Source: Thermoplasmata archaeon
Lineage (GTDB): Archaea; Thermoplasmatota; Thermoplasmata; Methanomassiliicoccales; Methanomethylophilaceae
Direction: 5' to 3'
NCBI GenBank assembly: GCA_015063235.1
Contig: SUSW01000018.1
Span: 31,231-95,230, forward strand
Length of the DNA stretch: 64,000 nucleotides
How positions within the stretch are numbered: position 1 is the first letter of the stretch; each line of letters starts with the position of its first letter. This document shows, in pieces, positions 1 to 8,447 of the stretch. The translations under genes were made by a program, and so were the position numbers. Under the pieces are notes generated by a model. The model was not told the DNA's origin, searched no databases, and worked only from the letters and a program-made list of their open reading frames with translations.

Positions 1-2
1 CT

Positions 3-2069
3 GCAGTCATACCCAAGAAGACCATCGATATCGATTGGTACGTCTCATACACCAGCGTCATAACCTCCATGGTCGCCGATTCCGGTGCCATATACGCAAA
101 GGCATACAACGGAATGACGTACTGTTTCGACCTCGATCTGAACCTGCTGTGGTCGTATCAGATGGAAGGCCACAACTACTATTCCACTCCGACGGTATTC
201 GACGGATTTGTATTCTCTGGATGCTACGACGGTACGCTCTATGTATTCAATCAGGCATCAGGAGACCTGATCAACAAACAGGTGATTTACCAGACGGAAG
301 ACTTCAAAGGAAAGTGCGGTGCCGCCAATGTCGCCCAGGTCTTCAAGGACGGCGATTCGGATTACACCGTGTTCATCACTTACTCCGACGGATTGGGGAT
401 GGATTCCAAGATGAGCAGTATGATGATCTACAAGTTCAACGGAACTGCTTTCACTTTCATCAAGGACTTCAAATCCACTCTCACCAGCACCGGAGCATAC
501 ATCACCAGGTACGAGACAGATGACTTCAAAGGAGTGATCGTTCCGTTCTACGGCGGACTCTACAAGATCGATGAGGCCGGAAATGCGACTAAGATAACCG
601 AGATGACCTCGGGTTACGAATCTATCCACAACGCACCGCATCTGGTCAACGGCGAAGTCCTCTACATGACCACATACTCGTCAAGAAAAACGTATACGTA
701 TGACCTCACCGCCGGCGATATCGGAATGATTACAGGCATCAGCTCGAATGCGATGATCTGTCCCGTTGTCATCAACGGATACTCTTTCGTCGCTGATGAT
801 ACCGGATTACAGGTGTACTACAGCACCTATCCGGAATATGTGCCTCCCGAACCCGTGCCTACGGATGAGGGGGCATGGAAACCCATTCTCTACATTCTCG
901 GAGCGCTTGTCGCCATCCTTGTGATCCTTTGGCTCGTGCTCAGATTCGTGTTCAAATGGGAACACCCGTTCTCCGACCTGAAGATGCACATCATGCACTT
1001 CTTCTTCGGAACGGAATACACCCACAACACCCGCAGCAAACGTAAGGTCCGTGCAGTGTTCGCCTTCGGAGTGGTGATCACGCTGATTATCTCCCTGGTA
1101 TCTCTATGCGTCGGTCCAGAGACCACGATGGGGCTGGGAGACGCGTTCAACAACATGATCTCCGCCATAGGCAAGGGAGGCCAGAACCTCACATATGAGG
1201 AGATGCTCATCTACAACCAGCGTCTGCCCCGTGTACTGGCCGCCATCGGGGTCGGAGTCGGTCTGTCCGTTGCAGGAGCGATGTATCAGGCCGTCATCAA
1301 GAACCCCTTGGTCGAGCCTTACATCATGGGAGTATCATCGGGAGCGGGAACGTTCGCCGTAGCGGTGCTCACATTCAACTTCACATTCTTCGGCCTGTTC
1401 GCAGCAAACAGCATCTATCTGACCGCATTCTCCGCAATATTCGGAGGACTGCTCGCGTTCGGATTGACAATGCTGCTCGCTCTTAAAACAGGAGGAAAAT
1501 CCATCAACTTCGTCCTTGCAGGTATCGTCATAGGGCTCGTGTTCTCAGCCGTGCAATCGCTGCTGATGATCAACGCAGGAACTAAAGTTGCCAGCGCTCT
1601 GTCCTGGCTGTACGGTTCCTTCAGCACCATGACCTGGGATAAGGTCTGGCTGGTGCTGATCCCCGCCATATTCCTGTCGATGGTGCCGCTGATCTGGGCG
1701 AAGGAGTTCAACCTCGTCCTTCTTGGTGAGGACCAGGCGAAGCAGATGGGACTCAACGCTAAACGCTTCGACGCGATCATGCTGATCGTCGCATCGGTCC
1801 TGACATCGTTCTGCGTAGCGTTCTGCGGAGTCATCGGATTCGTCGGATTGGTCATACCCCATCTGAGCAGGATGATCCTCGGAGGAGACCACCGTCTCAT
1901 GCTCCCCGCCACGATGGCGTTCGGAGGATTCCTAATGGTAGCCGCGGATCTGTTAGCGAGAGTGCTGCTGTCCGGCTATGAGTTGCCGGTGGGAGCGATA
2001 ACCACGGTGATAGGTGTACCCGTGTTCGCCTATCTACTGATCAAGAGAGGGAGGTCATACGATGTCTGA
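3..2069 (+). CDS. Beta-propeller/FecCD-family ABC permease fusion (5' end outside window)
   Basis: The reading frame is open to the left edge, so the true start lies upstream. Counting from the first in-window Met (position 69), residues 1-260 resemble a PQQ-like beta-propeller (repeats such as GTLYVF and GGLYKID). A single hydrophobic helix follows near 273-295. From about 327 a full FecCD (BtuC-type) permease runs to the end, with the family signature around NPLVEPYIMGVSSGAG. FecCD proteins form the channel of importers for iron-siderophore, haem or cobalamin. It overlaps the next permease by 8 bp. The propeller is predicted to lie outside the membrane, where it could take part in substrate capture; that is inference. 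Such a fusion is unusual, since substrate-binding proteins are normally separate. Permease assignment is firm, substrate unknown. Confidence 0.85.
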   Translation, partial: AVIPKKTIDIDWYVSYTSVITSMVADSGAIYAKAYNGMTYCFDLDLNLLWSYQMEGHNYYSTPTVFDGFVFSGCYDGTLYVFNQASGDLINKQVIYQTEDFKGKCGAANVAQVFKDGDSDYTVFITYSDGLGMDSKMSSMMIYKFNGTAFTFIKDFKSTLTSTGAYITRYETDDFKGVIVPFYGGLYKIDEAGNATKITEMTSGYESIHNAPHLVNGEVLYMTTYSSRKTYTYDLTAGDIGMITGISSNAMICPVVINGYSFVADDTGLQVYYSTYPEYVPPEPVPTDEGAWKPILYILGALVAILVILWLVLRFVFKWEHPFSDLKMHIMHFFFGTEYTHNTRSKRKVRAVFAFGVVITLIISLVSLCVGPETTMGLGDAFNNMISAIGKGGQNLTYEEMLIYNQRLPRVLAAIGVGVGLSVAGAMYQAVIKNPLVEPYIMGVSSGAGTFAVAVLTFNFTFFGLFAANSIYLTAFSAIFGGLLAFGLTMLLALKTGGKSINFVLAGIVIGLVFSAVQSLLMINAGTKVASALSWLYGSFSTMTWDKVWLVLIPAIFLSMVPLIWAKEFNLVLLGEDQAKQMGLNAKRFDAIMLIVASVLTSFCVAFCGVIGFVGLVIPHLSRMILGGDHRLMLPATMAFGGFLMVAADLLARVLLSGYELPVGAITTVIGVPVFAYLLIKRGRSYDV

Positions 2070-3174
2070 ACAGCAGAAAGACAGGATGCCGACGCTGAGG
2101 ATGCTCATCGACGGCCACGGCGATACGCATATCGCCCGCAAGAGGCACAGGATGTACTTCATCCTCGGATTCGGTACATTGCTCTCGGTGATAATATTCG
2201 TCATGATGCTGTGCATCGGACCCACAGGCCTGCTCAACCCCATTGAGGCACTGTCCAACCTGTTCTCCGCGATAGGGAAGGACGGAAGCGAGATGACCCC
2301 CGAAGAGGTCATGGTGTTCAGCTCCCGTCTGCCCAGGGCTATCGCCGCTTTCGCGGTCGGATTCGGCCTGTCCGTGGCAGGAGCAGCATACCAGGCAGTC
2401 ATAAGGAACCCTCTGGTCGATCCCTATATTATGGGAGTGTCATCTGGAGCGGGAACGCTTGCCATCGCGGTCATAGCCTTCGACTTCACATTCTTCGGAC
2501 TGATCTCGTCGAACTCCGTGTTCCTTATCGCCATAGCCGCCATCATCGGAGGATTGTTCGCATTCCTGCTCACAATGGCTCTGGCCCACCGCGCAGGTTC
2601 CACGACGAATGCATATGTCCTGTCAGGAGTGGTCATCGGACTGGTGTTCGGTGCCGCTCAGACGATAATGATCGTGTTCTCGGGGAACAAGGTGTCCGAC
2701 GTCCTCCTGTGGCTGTTCGGATCCTTCGCCAACATAACTTGGGAGAAGGCATTGTTCATACTCGTCCCCAGCATAATCCTGTGCATCCTCATCATGAGGT
2801 ACGCGAAGGAGATGAACCTGGTGCTCCTGGGAGAGAATCAGGCCAGACAGATGGGATTGAACGTCAAGAGATTCAATGCAATAATACTCACAGTAGCCTC
2901 CATACTCACCGCGTTCTGCGTTGCATTCTGCGGTATCATCGGATTCGTAGGATTGGTTATCCCGCACCTCTGCCGTATGATCTTCGGAGGCGATCACCGT
3001 TTAGTTTTACCAGCATCCATAGCTCTCGGAGGAGCCCTCATGATGGCTGCCGATCTGGCTGCCAGGATGATCATCCCCGGTACCGAGCTTCCGGTGGGTG
3101 CAATAACCACTTTGATAGGCGTGCCTGTGTTCGCCTACCTTCTGTTCGTAAGGGGGAAGATGTACAATGGATGA
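2062..3174 (+). CDS. FecCD-family ABC transporter permease
   Basis: A 370-residue multi-spanning FecCD/BtuC permease. It has a short cytoplasmic N-terminus, the first helix near residues 33-55 and the family signature NPLVDPYIMGVSSGAG near 115-130. It is closely related to the permease half of the upstream fusion, including the GEXQAXQMGLN motif that contacts the ATPase. The ATG overlaps the upstream stop, and its own end overlaps the ATPase gene by 8 bp, so the three are translationally coupled. Together they probably form a heterodimeric importer (propeller-permease plus plain permease plus ATPase). No separate substrate-binding protein is visible; one may lie upstream. Substrate could be a corrinoid or iron complex. 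Confidence 0.9.
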   Translation: MSEQQKDRMPTLRMLIDGHGDTHIARKRHRMYFILGFGTLLSVIIFVMMLCIGPTGLLNPIEALSNLFSAIGKDGSEMTPEEVMVFSSRLPRAIAAFAVGFGLSVAGAAYQAVIRNPLVDPYIMGVSSGAGTLAIAVIAFDFTFFGLISSNSVFLIAIAAIIGGLFAFLLTMALAHRAGSTTNAYVLSGVVIGLVFGAAQTIMIVFSGNKVSDVLLWLFGSFANITWEKALFILVPSIILCILIMRYAKEMNLVLLGENQARQMGLNVKRFNAIILTVASILTAFCVAFCGIIGFVGLVIPHLCRMIFGGDHRLVLPASIALGGALMMAADLAARMIIPGTELPVGAITTLIGVPVFAYLLFVRGKMYNG

Positions 3175-3988
3175 GACTCCGATATTAGAGATCCGCAATT
3201 TGAACAAGATATACGAAAACGGCTACCACGCCAACAAGGACGTCAGCTTCTCGCTTCCTTCGGGAAAGCTTGTAGGTCTGATCGGCCCCAACGGATGCGG
3301 TAAGACTACGATGATGAGGAGCATCAACAAGATGCACATCCCCACAAGCGGGGATATTCTCATCGACGGGGAATCCGTGCTTCCGAAGACACCCACCGAA
3401 GTAGCCAAGCTCGTATCGAACGTACCCGCGGAGATGACCGCGTCCTTCGGACTGACCGTGTTCGAGACGGTGATGCTGGGAAGGTATCCCTATCTGCAGA
3501 ACATGTGGTGGGAGACTGAGGAGGACGAATCCCTCGTGGAGGATGTCCTGAAAAAGTTCGGAGTGTATCATCTGCAGGACCGTGCGCTGAACATGCTCTC
3601 TTCCGGAGAGCAGCAGCGCGTGCTCATCGCCAAGGCGTACGTCCAGCAGCCGAGACTGATGCTGGTCGACGAACCCACATCCCACCTTGATATGAAGTAC
3701 AAGCTGGATGTCATGGAATACCTCAGAGCGATGGTGAAGACCGACATGACAATCCTGGTCGCGGAGCACGACATCTCGCTGATGGCAAGATACTGCGACC
3801 TGTGCGTCATCATGAAGAAGGGAGAGCTCGTCGCAATAGGAGACCCCAAGAAGGTCATAACACCCGAACTCATCCAGGACGTCTACGATGTCAGCGCCAC
3901 TGTCGGACTGGACGAGGAAGGGGACATCTACGTCCTCCCCAAGAGATATCACAAACAGGGAGAACTCAGCGACTCCGAATCCCTTTAA
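3167..3988 (+). CDS. FecE/BtuD-type ABC transporter ATP-binding protein
   Basis: A 273-residue ABC ATPase of the iron-siderophore/cobalamin importer class. Walker A is GPNGCGKTT near residues 39-47, the signature is LSSGEQQRV near 144, Walker B is LMLVDEPTSHLD near 160-171, and the H-loop His lies in AEHD. It energises the two FecCD permeases encoded just upstream, with which it overlaps. The C-terminal ~40 residues extend past the usual core. The next gene begins 24 bp downstream, and a box A-like TTTAAATC lies over this gene's stop codon, so the operon probably ends here. Confidence 0.93.
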   Translation: MDETPILEIRNLNKIYENGYHANKDVSFSLPSGKLVGLIGPNGCGKTTMMRSINKMHIPTSGDILIDGESVLPKTPTEVAKLVSNVPAEMTASFGLTVFETVMLGRYPYLQNMWWETEEDESLVEDVLKKFGVYHLQDRALNMLSSGEQQRVLIAKAYVQQPRLMLVDEPTSHLDMKYKLDVMEYLRAMVKTDMTILVAEHDISLMARYCDLCVIMKKGELVAIGDPKKVITPELIQDVYDVSATVGLDEEGDIYVLPKRYHKQGELSDSESL

Positions 3989-4012
3989 ATCAAACTAATC
4001 CATCCACCGCGT

Positions 4013-5011
4013 ATGGTCAGATGCATCCGCGTACCGAAGAAGGACGGCGAATCGGTAAGATCCCGTCTCGTGGCGGCGGACAGGCTGGACCTGGATTCCA
4101 AGATCCGTGCGGAGGATGGTTTTCTTCTTATCCCCATAATCGGGGATTCCTTTGAAGATTTTGAAATTATAGACAGGGATCTCGAAGTGCAGGTGCACAA
4201 GATCCTGGACTACACAAAGGTCGTCAAGGTACCTGATGACCTCAGAGAATATCTCCCCAGCTCGTTCGATGTGGTCGGGGATGTGGCCATGATCAAGGTG
4301 CCTGACGAACTGAAACACTTCAAAAAGGAGATCGGAGAAGCTCTCATCGAGGTGAACAAGAACATACGCGTGGTCTTCCACGATTACGGGGTCAAAGGCG
4401 ACTTCAGGATCAGGGATCTGGAGAAGATCGCTGGAACCGGCACGTCCGAGACCGTTCACAGGGAGTTCGGGGTCAACCTGTACACTGACCCTTCCAAAGT
4501 ATACTTCAACCCGAGGCTTTCGTCGGAAAGGGCACGCATATCGAGACTCGTCAAAGACGGCGAGACCATAATCGATATGTTCGCAGGGGTCGCTCCGTTC
4601 GGCACCGTGATAGGCAAACTGGCGAATCCGAAGGTCATCTACTCCATCGACCTGAATCCTGCGGCAGAGCATTTCGCTAAGCTGAATGCTCAGAAGAACC
4701 GCATCAAATGCATAGTGCCCATGACAGGCGATTCATCCAAGCTCATATACGACCTGCCCATGGCCGACCGTATTATCATGAACCTCCCTCAGATAGCCGA
4801 CCGCTTCCTGGGATTCGCCATGGACAGGATGAAGCACGGTGCCACCGCGCACATGTACAAGATTATAGAAAGGGAAGCTTTCCCCAGTTTCTGCGATGCC
4901 CTGACGGAGGAGATGGCCTCGAAAGGCCATAAGATAGCGATCCACAGCTCCGAGCTGAAGACATACTCCCCCACCATGAGCGTCTACTCGATGGATGTCG
5001 AGAAGCTCTGA
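4013..5011 (+). CDS. trm5: tRNA (guanine37-N1)-methyltransferase, Trm5/Met-10+ family
   Basis: A 332-residue class I SAM-dependent methyltransferase expected to form m1G37 next to the anticodon, preventing frameshifting; in archaea this is also the first step toward wyosine derivatives. The N-terminal half matches the D1/D2 region of archaeal Trm5. SAM motif I is DMFAGVAPFG near residue 187, the acidic end of beta 2 is in SIDLNP, and the catalytic-site motif is NLPQIADRFL near 257 (the archaeal version of NPP). Box A sits about 27 bp ahead of the ATG, so it is probably transcribed on its own and leaderless. The paralogue Taw2 is less likely because the NLP motif matches Trm5. Confidence 0.85.
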   Translation: MVRCIRVPKKDGESVRSRLVAADRLDLDSKIRAEDGFLLIPIIGDSFEDFEIIDRDLEVQVHKILDYTKVVKVPDDLREYLPSSFDVVGDVAMIKVPDELKHFKKEIGEALIEVNKNIRVVFHDYGVKGDFRIRDLEKIAGTGTSETVHREFGVNLYTDPSKVYFNPRLSSERARISRLVKDGETIIDMFAGVAPFGTVIGKLANPKVIYSIDLNPAAEHFAKLNAQKNRIKCIVPMTGDSSKLIYDLPMADRIIMNLPQIADRFLGFAMDRMKHGATAHMYKIIEREAFPSFCDALTEEMASKGHKIAIHSSELKTYSPTMSVYSMDVEKL

Positions 5012-5503
5012 TCAATCCTTCTTGATCTGTTCCAGGGTCACACCGGTCTGTCCCTGATAATGGCCGCTCCTCTCGGAGTAATCCTTCAGAGTCTCGCTGT
5101 TGAGCGTTTCGAACACCATCTGGCAGAACCTCTCCCCAATAGGAAGCTCGACGGGGTCGTCGGTGGCGTTGTATGCCCCCAATGTGAGCGTTCCCTCGAA
5201 TCCGGCGTCGATCTTGCCGAATGCACCGATGATCCCCCTTCTTATCCAAGTTGTCCTGAGCCAGAGCTGCGCACATACATCCTTGGGCATCCTGACCCTC
5301 TCGATCGTCGAGACGTAGAACATCGTCCTCGGAGGTATCGTGACCGTGCCTTCGGTCTTCAGATCCGGGTCGCCCCTGACCATTATCTCCTTGATACGGA
5401 GGTCGTACCCGTTGGGTGTGAGTCCTCTCTCATGATAATCGCTGATGCCCAAATATCCGGTCATCATGCTCTCTACGATGTCCTTGTCTGATAGGATTGC
5501 CAT
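5012..5503 (-). CDS. dCTP deaminase/dUTPase family protein, probably dUTPase
   Basis: A 163-residue protein of the trimeric dCTP deaminase/dUTPase superfamily. It starts MAILSDKDI like archaeal members and carries the core IDAGFEGTLTL followed by an aromatic and Asn. The residue aligning with the catalytic Glu of dCTP deaminases (LEFYN in the bacterial enzyme) is Gly here (LGAYN), so I favour dUTP hydrolysis over deamination. The conserved C-terminal GQTG is present. It would keep dUTP out of DNA and supply dUMP. The gene converges on trm5 with no gap. A box A (CATTTATTGA on the minus strand) 27 bp before the ATG fits a leaderless transcript. Confidence 0.8.
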   Translation of the reverse strand: MAILSDKDIVESMMTGYLGISDYHERGLTPNGYDLRIKEIMVRGDPDLKTEGTVTIPPRTMFYVSTIERVRMPKDVCAQLWLRTTWIRRGIIGAFGKIDAGFEGTLTLGAYNATDDPVELPIGERFCQMVFETLNSETLKDYSERSGHYQGQTGVTLEQIKKD

Positions 5504-5562
5504 GAACGGTCATGCACCCCAGTCAATAAATGTTATTTCATGGGTGGTACCTCCGGAGTAAC

Positions 5563-6567
5563 ATGATGATCCCCAAATTCCTCGGCGAAGGGCAGACGAT
5601 AGGCGTGACGGCACCCTCATTCGGTGTCACGGAACCTCTCGATATCGTCCGTTTCAAGCATGCGGAGGAGACTCTTCTGAAGAAGGGCCATCCGGTAAGG
5701 AAGACCCCGAACGTCCACACAGCCGACGAATCGGGCAGGAGCTCGCCCTTCATGCAGAGGGTCACCGAACTGGGGGGTCTTCTGGAGGACCCTTCGGTAG
5801 GTGCGATCGTTTCCGCCAGCGGAGGAGACTATCAATGCGAGATGCTGATGGGGATGGACTGGGATTTCATCGAGCGGCATCCGAAATGGATACAGGGGTA
5901 TTCAGATAACACTGTGCTACTGTTCAAAATAACGGCGGAACACGACATCGCCACAATCTACTGCAGCAATTTCGGTGACTTCGGTATGGAACCTTGGCAC
6001 AGAAGCGTTACCGAGAACCTCGAGTTCCTGGAAGGGAAGAGGACGCAACAGCATTCCTTCGGCACATATCAGGACGGTTTCATCGACAGGAAGACCGGAC
6101 TTGAACCCTACAATGAGGATAAGAAAGTCGTTTGGACATGCAGCAAAGGCGACTGTACCTTCTCCGGAAGGCTGATCGGAGGCTGCATGGATGTCCTCGA
6201 GTGGTATCAGCGCAAAGGCAACCTCGACATGAGCGGTTTCCTATCCAAATATTCCAAGGACGGAATAATATGGTATATGGAGACCTACGACATGGACGAA
6301 CCCCGCATAAGGAAGATGTTCGAAGGAATGTCGAAGGACGGTTGGTTCGAGGGAGCCTCAGGTTTCGTGTTCGGAAGACCGCTTTTCTACAAAGGCAGCG
6401 ATTATCAGAAAACAGTATCTGATTCCCTAAAAGGCTATGATGTCCCCATAGTCTTTGATGCGGATATAGGGCACAAACCGCCTAGAATGACGATGATAAA
6501 CGGTGCGAAGTGCACCGTAAAGACCGGCGGAGGTTCCGCTGTAATAAGTTACGATCTCACCGAGTGA
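5563..6567 (+). CDS. S66-family serine peptidase (LD-carboxypeptidase/MccF-like)
   Basis: A peptidase S66 family protein of about 334 residues. The nucleophile elbow GYSDNT is near residue 112 and the conserved His is in GHKPPR near 302; a conserved GGCMDVL glycine turn lies between. The family hydrolyses LD-peptide bonds of murein in bacteria or inactivates peptide-nucleotide antibiotics (MccF). In a murein-free archaeon the latter or general peptide turnover is more plausible. I chose the ATG at 5563 (GGAG just upstream, box A 27 bp upstream) over one at 5530 that would lie inside the promoter. Confidence 0.82.
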   Translation: MMIPKFLGEGQTIGVTAPSFGVTEPLDIVRFKHAEETLLKKGHPVRKTPNVHTADESGRSSPFMQRVTELGGLLEDPSVGAIVSASGGDYQCEMLMGMDWDFIERHPKWIQGYSDNTVLLFKITAEHDIATIYCSNFGDFGMEPWHRSVTENLEFLEGKRTQQHSFGTYQDGFIDRKTGLEPYNEDKKVVWTCSKGDCTFSGRLIGGCMDVLEWYQRKGNLDMSGFLSKYSKDGIIWYMETYDMDEPRIRKMFEGMSKDGWFEGASGFVFGRPLFYKGSDYQKTVSDSLKGYDVPIVFDADIGHKPPRMTMINGAKCTVKTGGGSAVISYDLTE

Positions 6568-6574
6568 TGCGGAA

Positions 6575-6997
6575 TCACTTGACGATGACGTCGACTGTCG
6601 TGGTCTGGATGGGTGCATCCTCCCAGGGGCGCTGGTAATCGAGCACTACCTTGTACGTTCCCGCCTTCTCGCAGTGGAACTGGAAGTACTGGGTGCCGCC
6701 TGCTCCGCAGAGACCTTCCCTGCCTTTCTCGACCTCGTACCAATCCTTGGTCTTCTCAAGTCCGTCGGACGACTTGATTACCCAGGAGTATCCTGTGGTG
6801 GCATTGGCTGCCAGCGAAATCACTACATCCTCGCCGACGGCTGCCTGCAAACTATCATCGCCCGCTTCTACATATTTCTCGATGACCATGTCGTCCTTCT
6901 CCTGTGAGCTGCCTCCGTCGTTCGCAAGAACGATGGCCGCACCTGACACTACGAGTATAGCGGACACAGCTAATAAGATAACCTTCGCTGCAGACAT
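6575..6997 (-). CDS. Chagasin-type (I42) cysteine protease inhibitor, exported
   Basis: A 140-residue protein with an N-terminal signal or anchor helix (residues 4-25), then an immunoglobulin-like inhibitor domain. The three loops that define chagasin-family inhibitors are all visible: NATTGYSW (the NPTTGY loop), GAGG (the GxxG loop) and QRPWE (the RPWE loop). The family blocks papain-like cysteine peptidases. A secreted or tethered form could protect the cell surface from host or bacterial proteases. It converges with the S66 peptidase gene 7 bp away. AAGGT precedes the ATG by a few bases. Confidence 0.88.
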   Translation of the reverse strand: MSAAKVILLAVSAILVVSGAAIVLANDGGSSQEKDDMVIEKYVEAGDDSLQAAVGEDVVISLAANATTGYSWVIKSSDGLEKTKDWYEVEKGREGLCGAGGTQYFQFHCEKAGTYKVVLDYQRPWEDAPIQTTTVDVIVK

Positions 6998-7078
6998 GAC
7001 CTTTTCACTCCGGGAAGTATGTAGTCTCAGCGGTTAATAAAGCATGCGACGGGATAATCACTAAATGAAGAAACGACT

Positions 7079-8443
7079 ATGTCTCCGAACATGGGACTAA
7101 TTAAGGCACTCACTGGTTCCGTCGGCGGAACACTGGCGGATCAGTGGAAGGAATTCTTCTACTGCGAGGCTATGCCCGCAGACGTCCTTATGGTCAAAGG
7201 AGTGAAGAGGGTATCTTCGCGTTCCTCGAACACCAAAGGTAACGACAATATCATCAGCAACGGTTCGGGAATCGCTGTGGCTGACGGTCAGTGCATGCTC
7301 ATAGTGGAGCAGGGCCGTATCGTCGAGATGTGCGCAGAACCCGGACAGTACACGTTCGATAAGTCCTCGGAGCCCAGTATCTTCACCGGAAGTCTAGGTA
7401 CGGGTGTCATCAACACCTTCAAGACCATGGGAAGGCGTTTCGCATACGGCGGCGACACCGGAAAGGACCAGCGTGTCTACTACATCAACCTCAAGGAGCT
7501 CATCGATAACAAGTTCGGCACACCTACGCCGATCCCGTTCCGTGTCGTTGACAGCAACATCGGGCTGGATATCGATGTGGCAGTACGCTGCTTCGGAACT
7601 TTCTCATACAAGATCACGGACCCGCTCTTGTTCTACACGAACGTCTGCGGAAACGTCACATCGGAGTACAAGAGATCCAACCTCGACGACCAACTGAAGA
7701 CCGAGTTCATCGCAGCACTCCAGCCCGGTTTCGGGAAACTCTCCAACATGGGACTCCGTCCTAACCAGATCATGGGCCATACAGAGGAACTGCAGGAGGC
7801 CATGAACGATTCGCTCTCCAAGAAATGGTCGGATCTCCGCGGACTCACGGTCGTTAGCATCGCTCTAGGTTCCGTATCTCTGCCTCCGGAGGATGCAGAG
7901 CTCATCAAGAACGCTCAGAAGGCAGCCATGCTTCGTGATCCGTCGATGGCCGGAGCCACCCTTGTGGAGGCACAGGCATCAGCTCTCAAATCTGCGGCTT
8001 CCAACGAGGCCGGCGCGATGACTGGTCTGATGGGATTCGGAATGGTCGGCCAAATGGGAAGCGGAAGCATGAACGCACAGAACTACTACGGCATGGCCGA
8101 ACAGCAAAAACAGCAGCAAGCTCAGCAACAGGCCCAACAGCAGGCTCAGCAGGCACCTCCGCAACAACCCGCCGCCGGCCAGTGGAAATGCTCTTGCGGT
8201 GCCGTAGCATCAGGCAAATTCTGTCCTGAATGCGGAAAGAAGAAGCCTGAAGAGGATGCAGGATGGACATGCTCGTGCGGTGCTGTAAACAAAGGAAAGT
8301 TCTGTCAGGAGTGCGGAAAGAAGAAGCCTGAAGAGGTCCAGTTCCGCTGCAGCAAATGCGGATGGACCCCCAAGGATCCGAAGAATCCGCCGAAATTCTG
8401 TCCGGAATGCGGCGATCCGTTCGGAGATGAAGATAAGGTCTGA
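7079..8443 (+). CDS. SPFH/virion-core-like (YdjI-type) protein with zinc ribbons
   Basis: A 454-residue protein. Residues 1-300 match the SPFH-domain 'virion core' family (bacterial YdjI), including VEQGRIVEMCAEPGQYTFD. A Gln/Ala-rich low-complexity linker (about 340-365) leads to three C-terminal zinc ribbons of the type CSCGAV..KFCPECGKK and CSKCGW...FCPECGD. SPFH proteins organise membrane microdomains or scaffolds; the exact role here is unknown. The next gene starts 4 bp after the stop and also begins with zinc ribbons, so the two likely form one functional unit. Confidence 0.78.
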   Translation: MSPNMGLIKALTGSVGGTLADQWKEFFYCEAMPADVLMVKGVKRVSSRSSNTKGNDNIISNGSGIAVADGQCMLIVEQGRIVEMCAEPGQYTFDKSSEPSIFTGSLGTGVINTFKTMGRRFAYGGDTGKDQRVYYINLKELIDNKFGTPTPIPFRVVDSNIGLDIDVAVRCFGTFSYKITDPLLFYTNVCGNVTSEYKRSNLDDQLKTEFIAALQPGFGKLSNMGLRPNQIMGHTEELQEAMNDSLSKKWSDLRGLTVVSIALGSVSLPPEDAELIKNAQKAAMLRDPSMAGATLVEAQASALKSAASNEAGAMTGLMGFGMVGQMGSGSMNAQNYYGMAEQQKQQQAQQQAQQQAQQAPPQQPAAGQWKCSCGAVASGKFCPECGKKKPEEDAGWTCSCGAVNKGKFCQECGKKKPEEVQFRCSKCGWTPKDPKNPPKFCPECGDPFGDEDKV

Positions 8444-8447
8444 TAGA

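Noticed and set aside
5530..5562. Upstream ATG for the S66 peptidase
   Set aside because: It coincides with the box A expected for the downstream, GGAG-preceded ATG.
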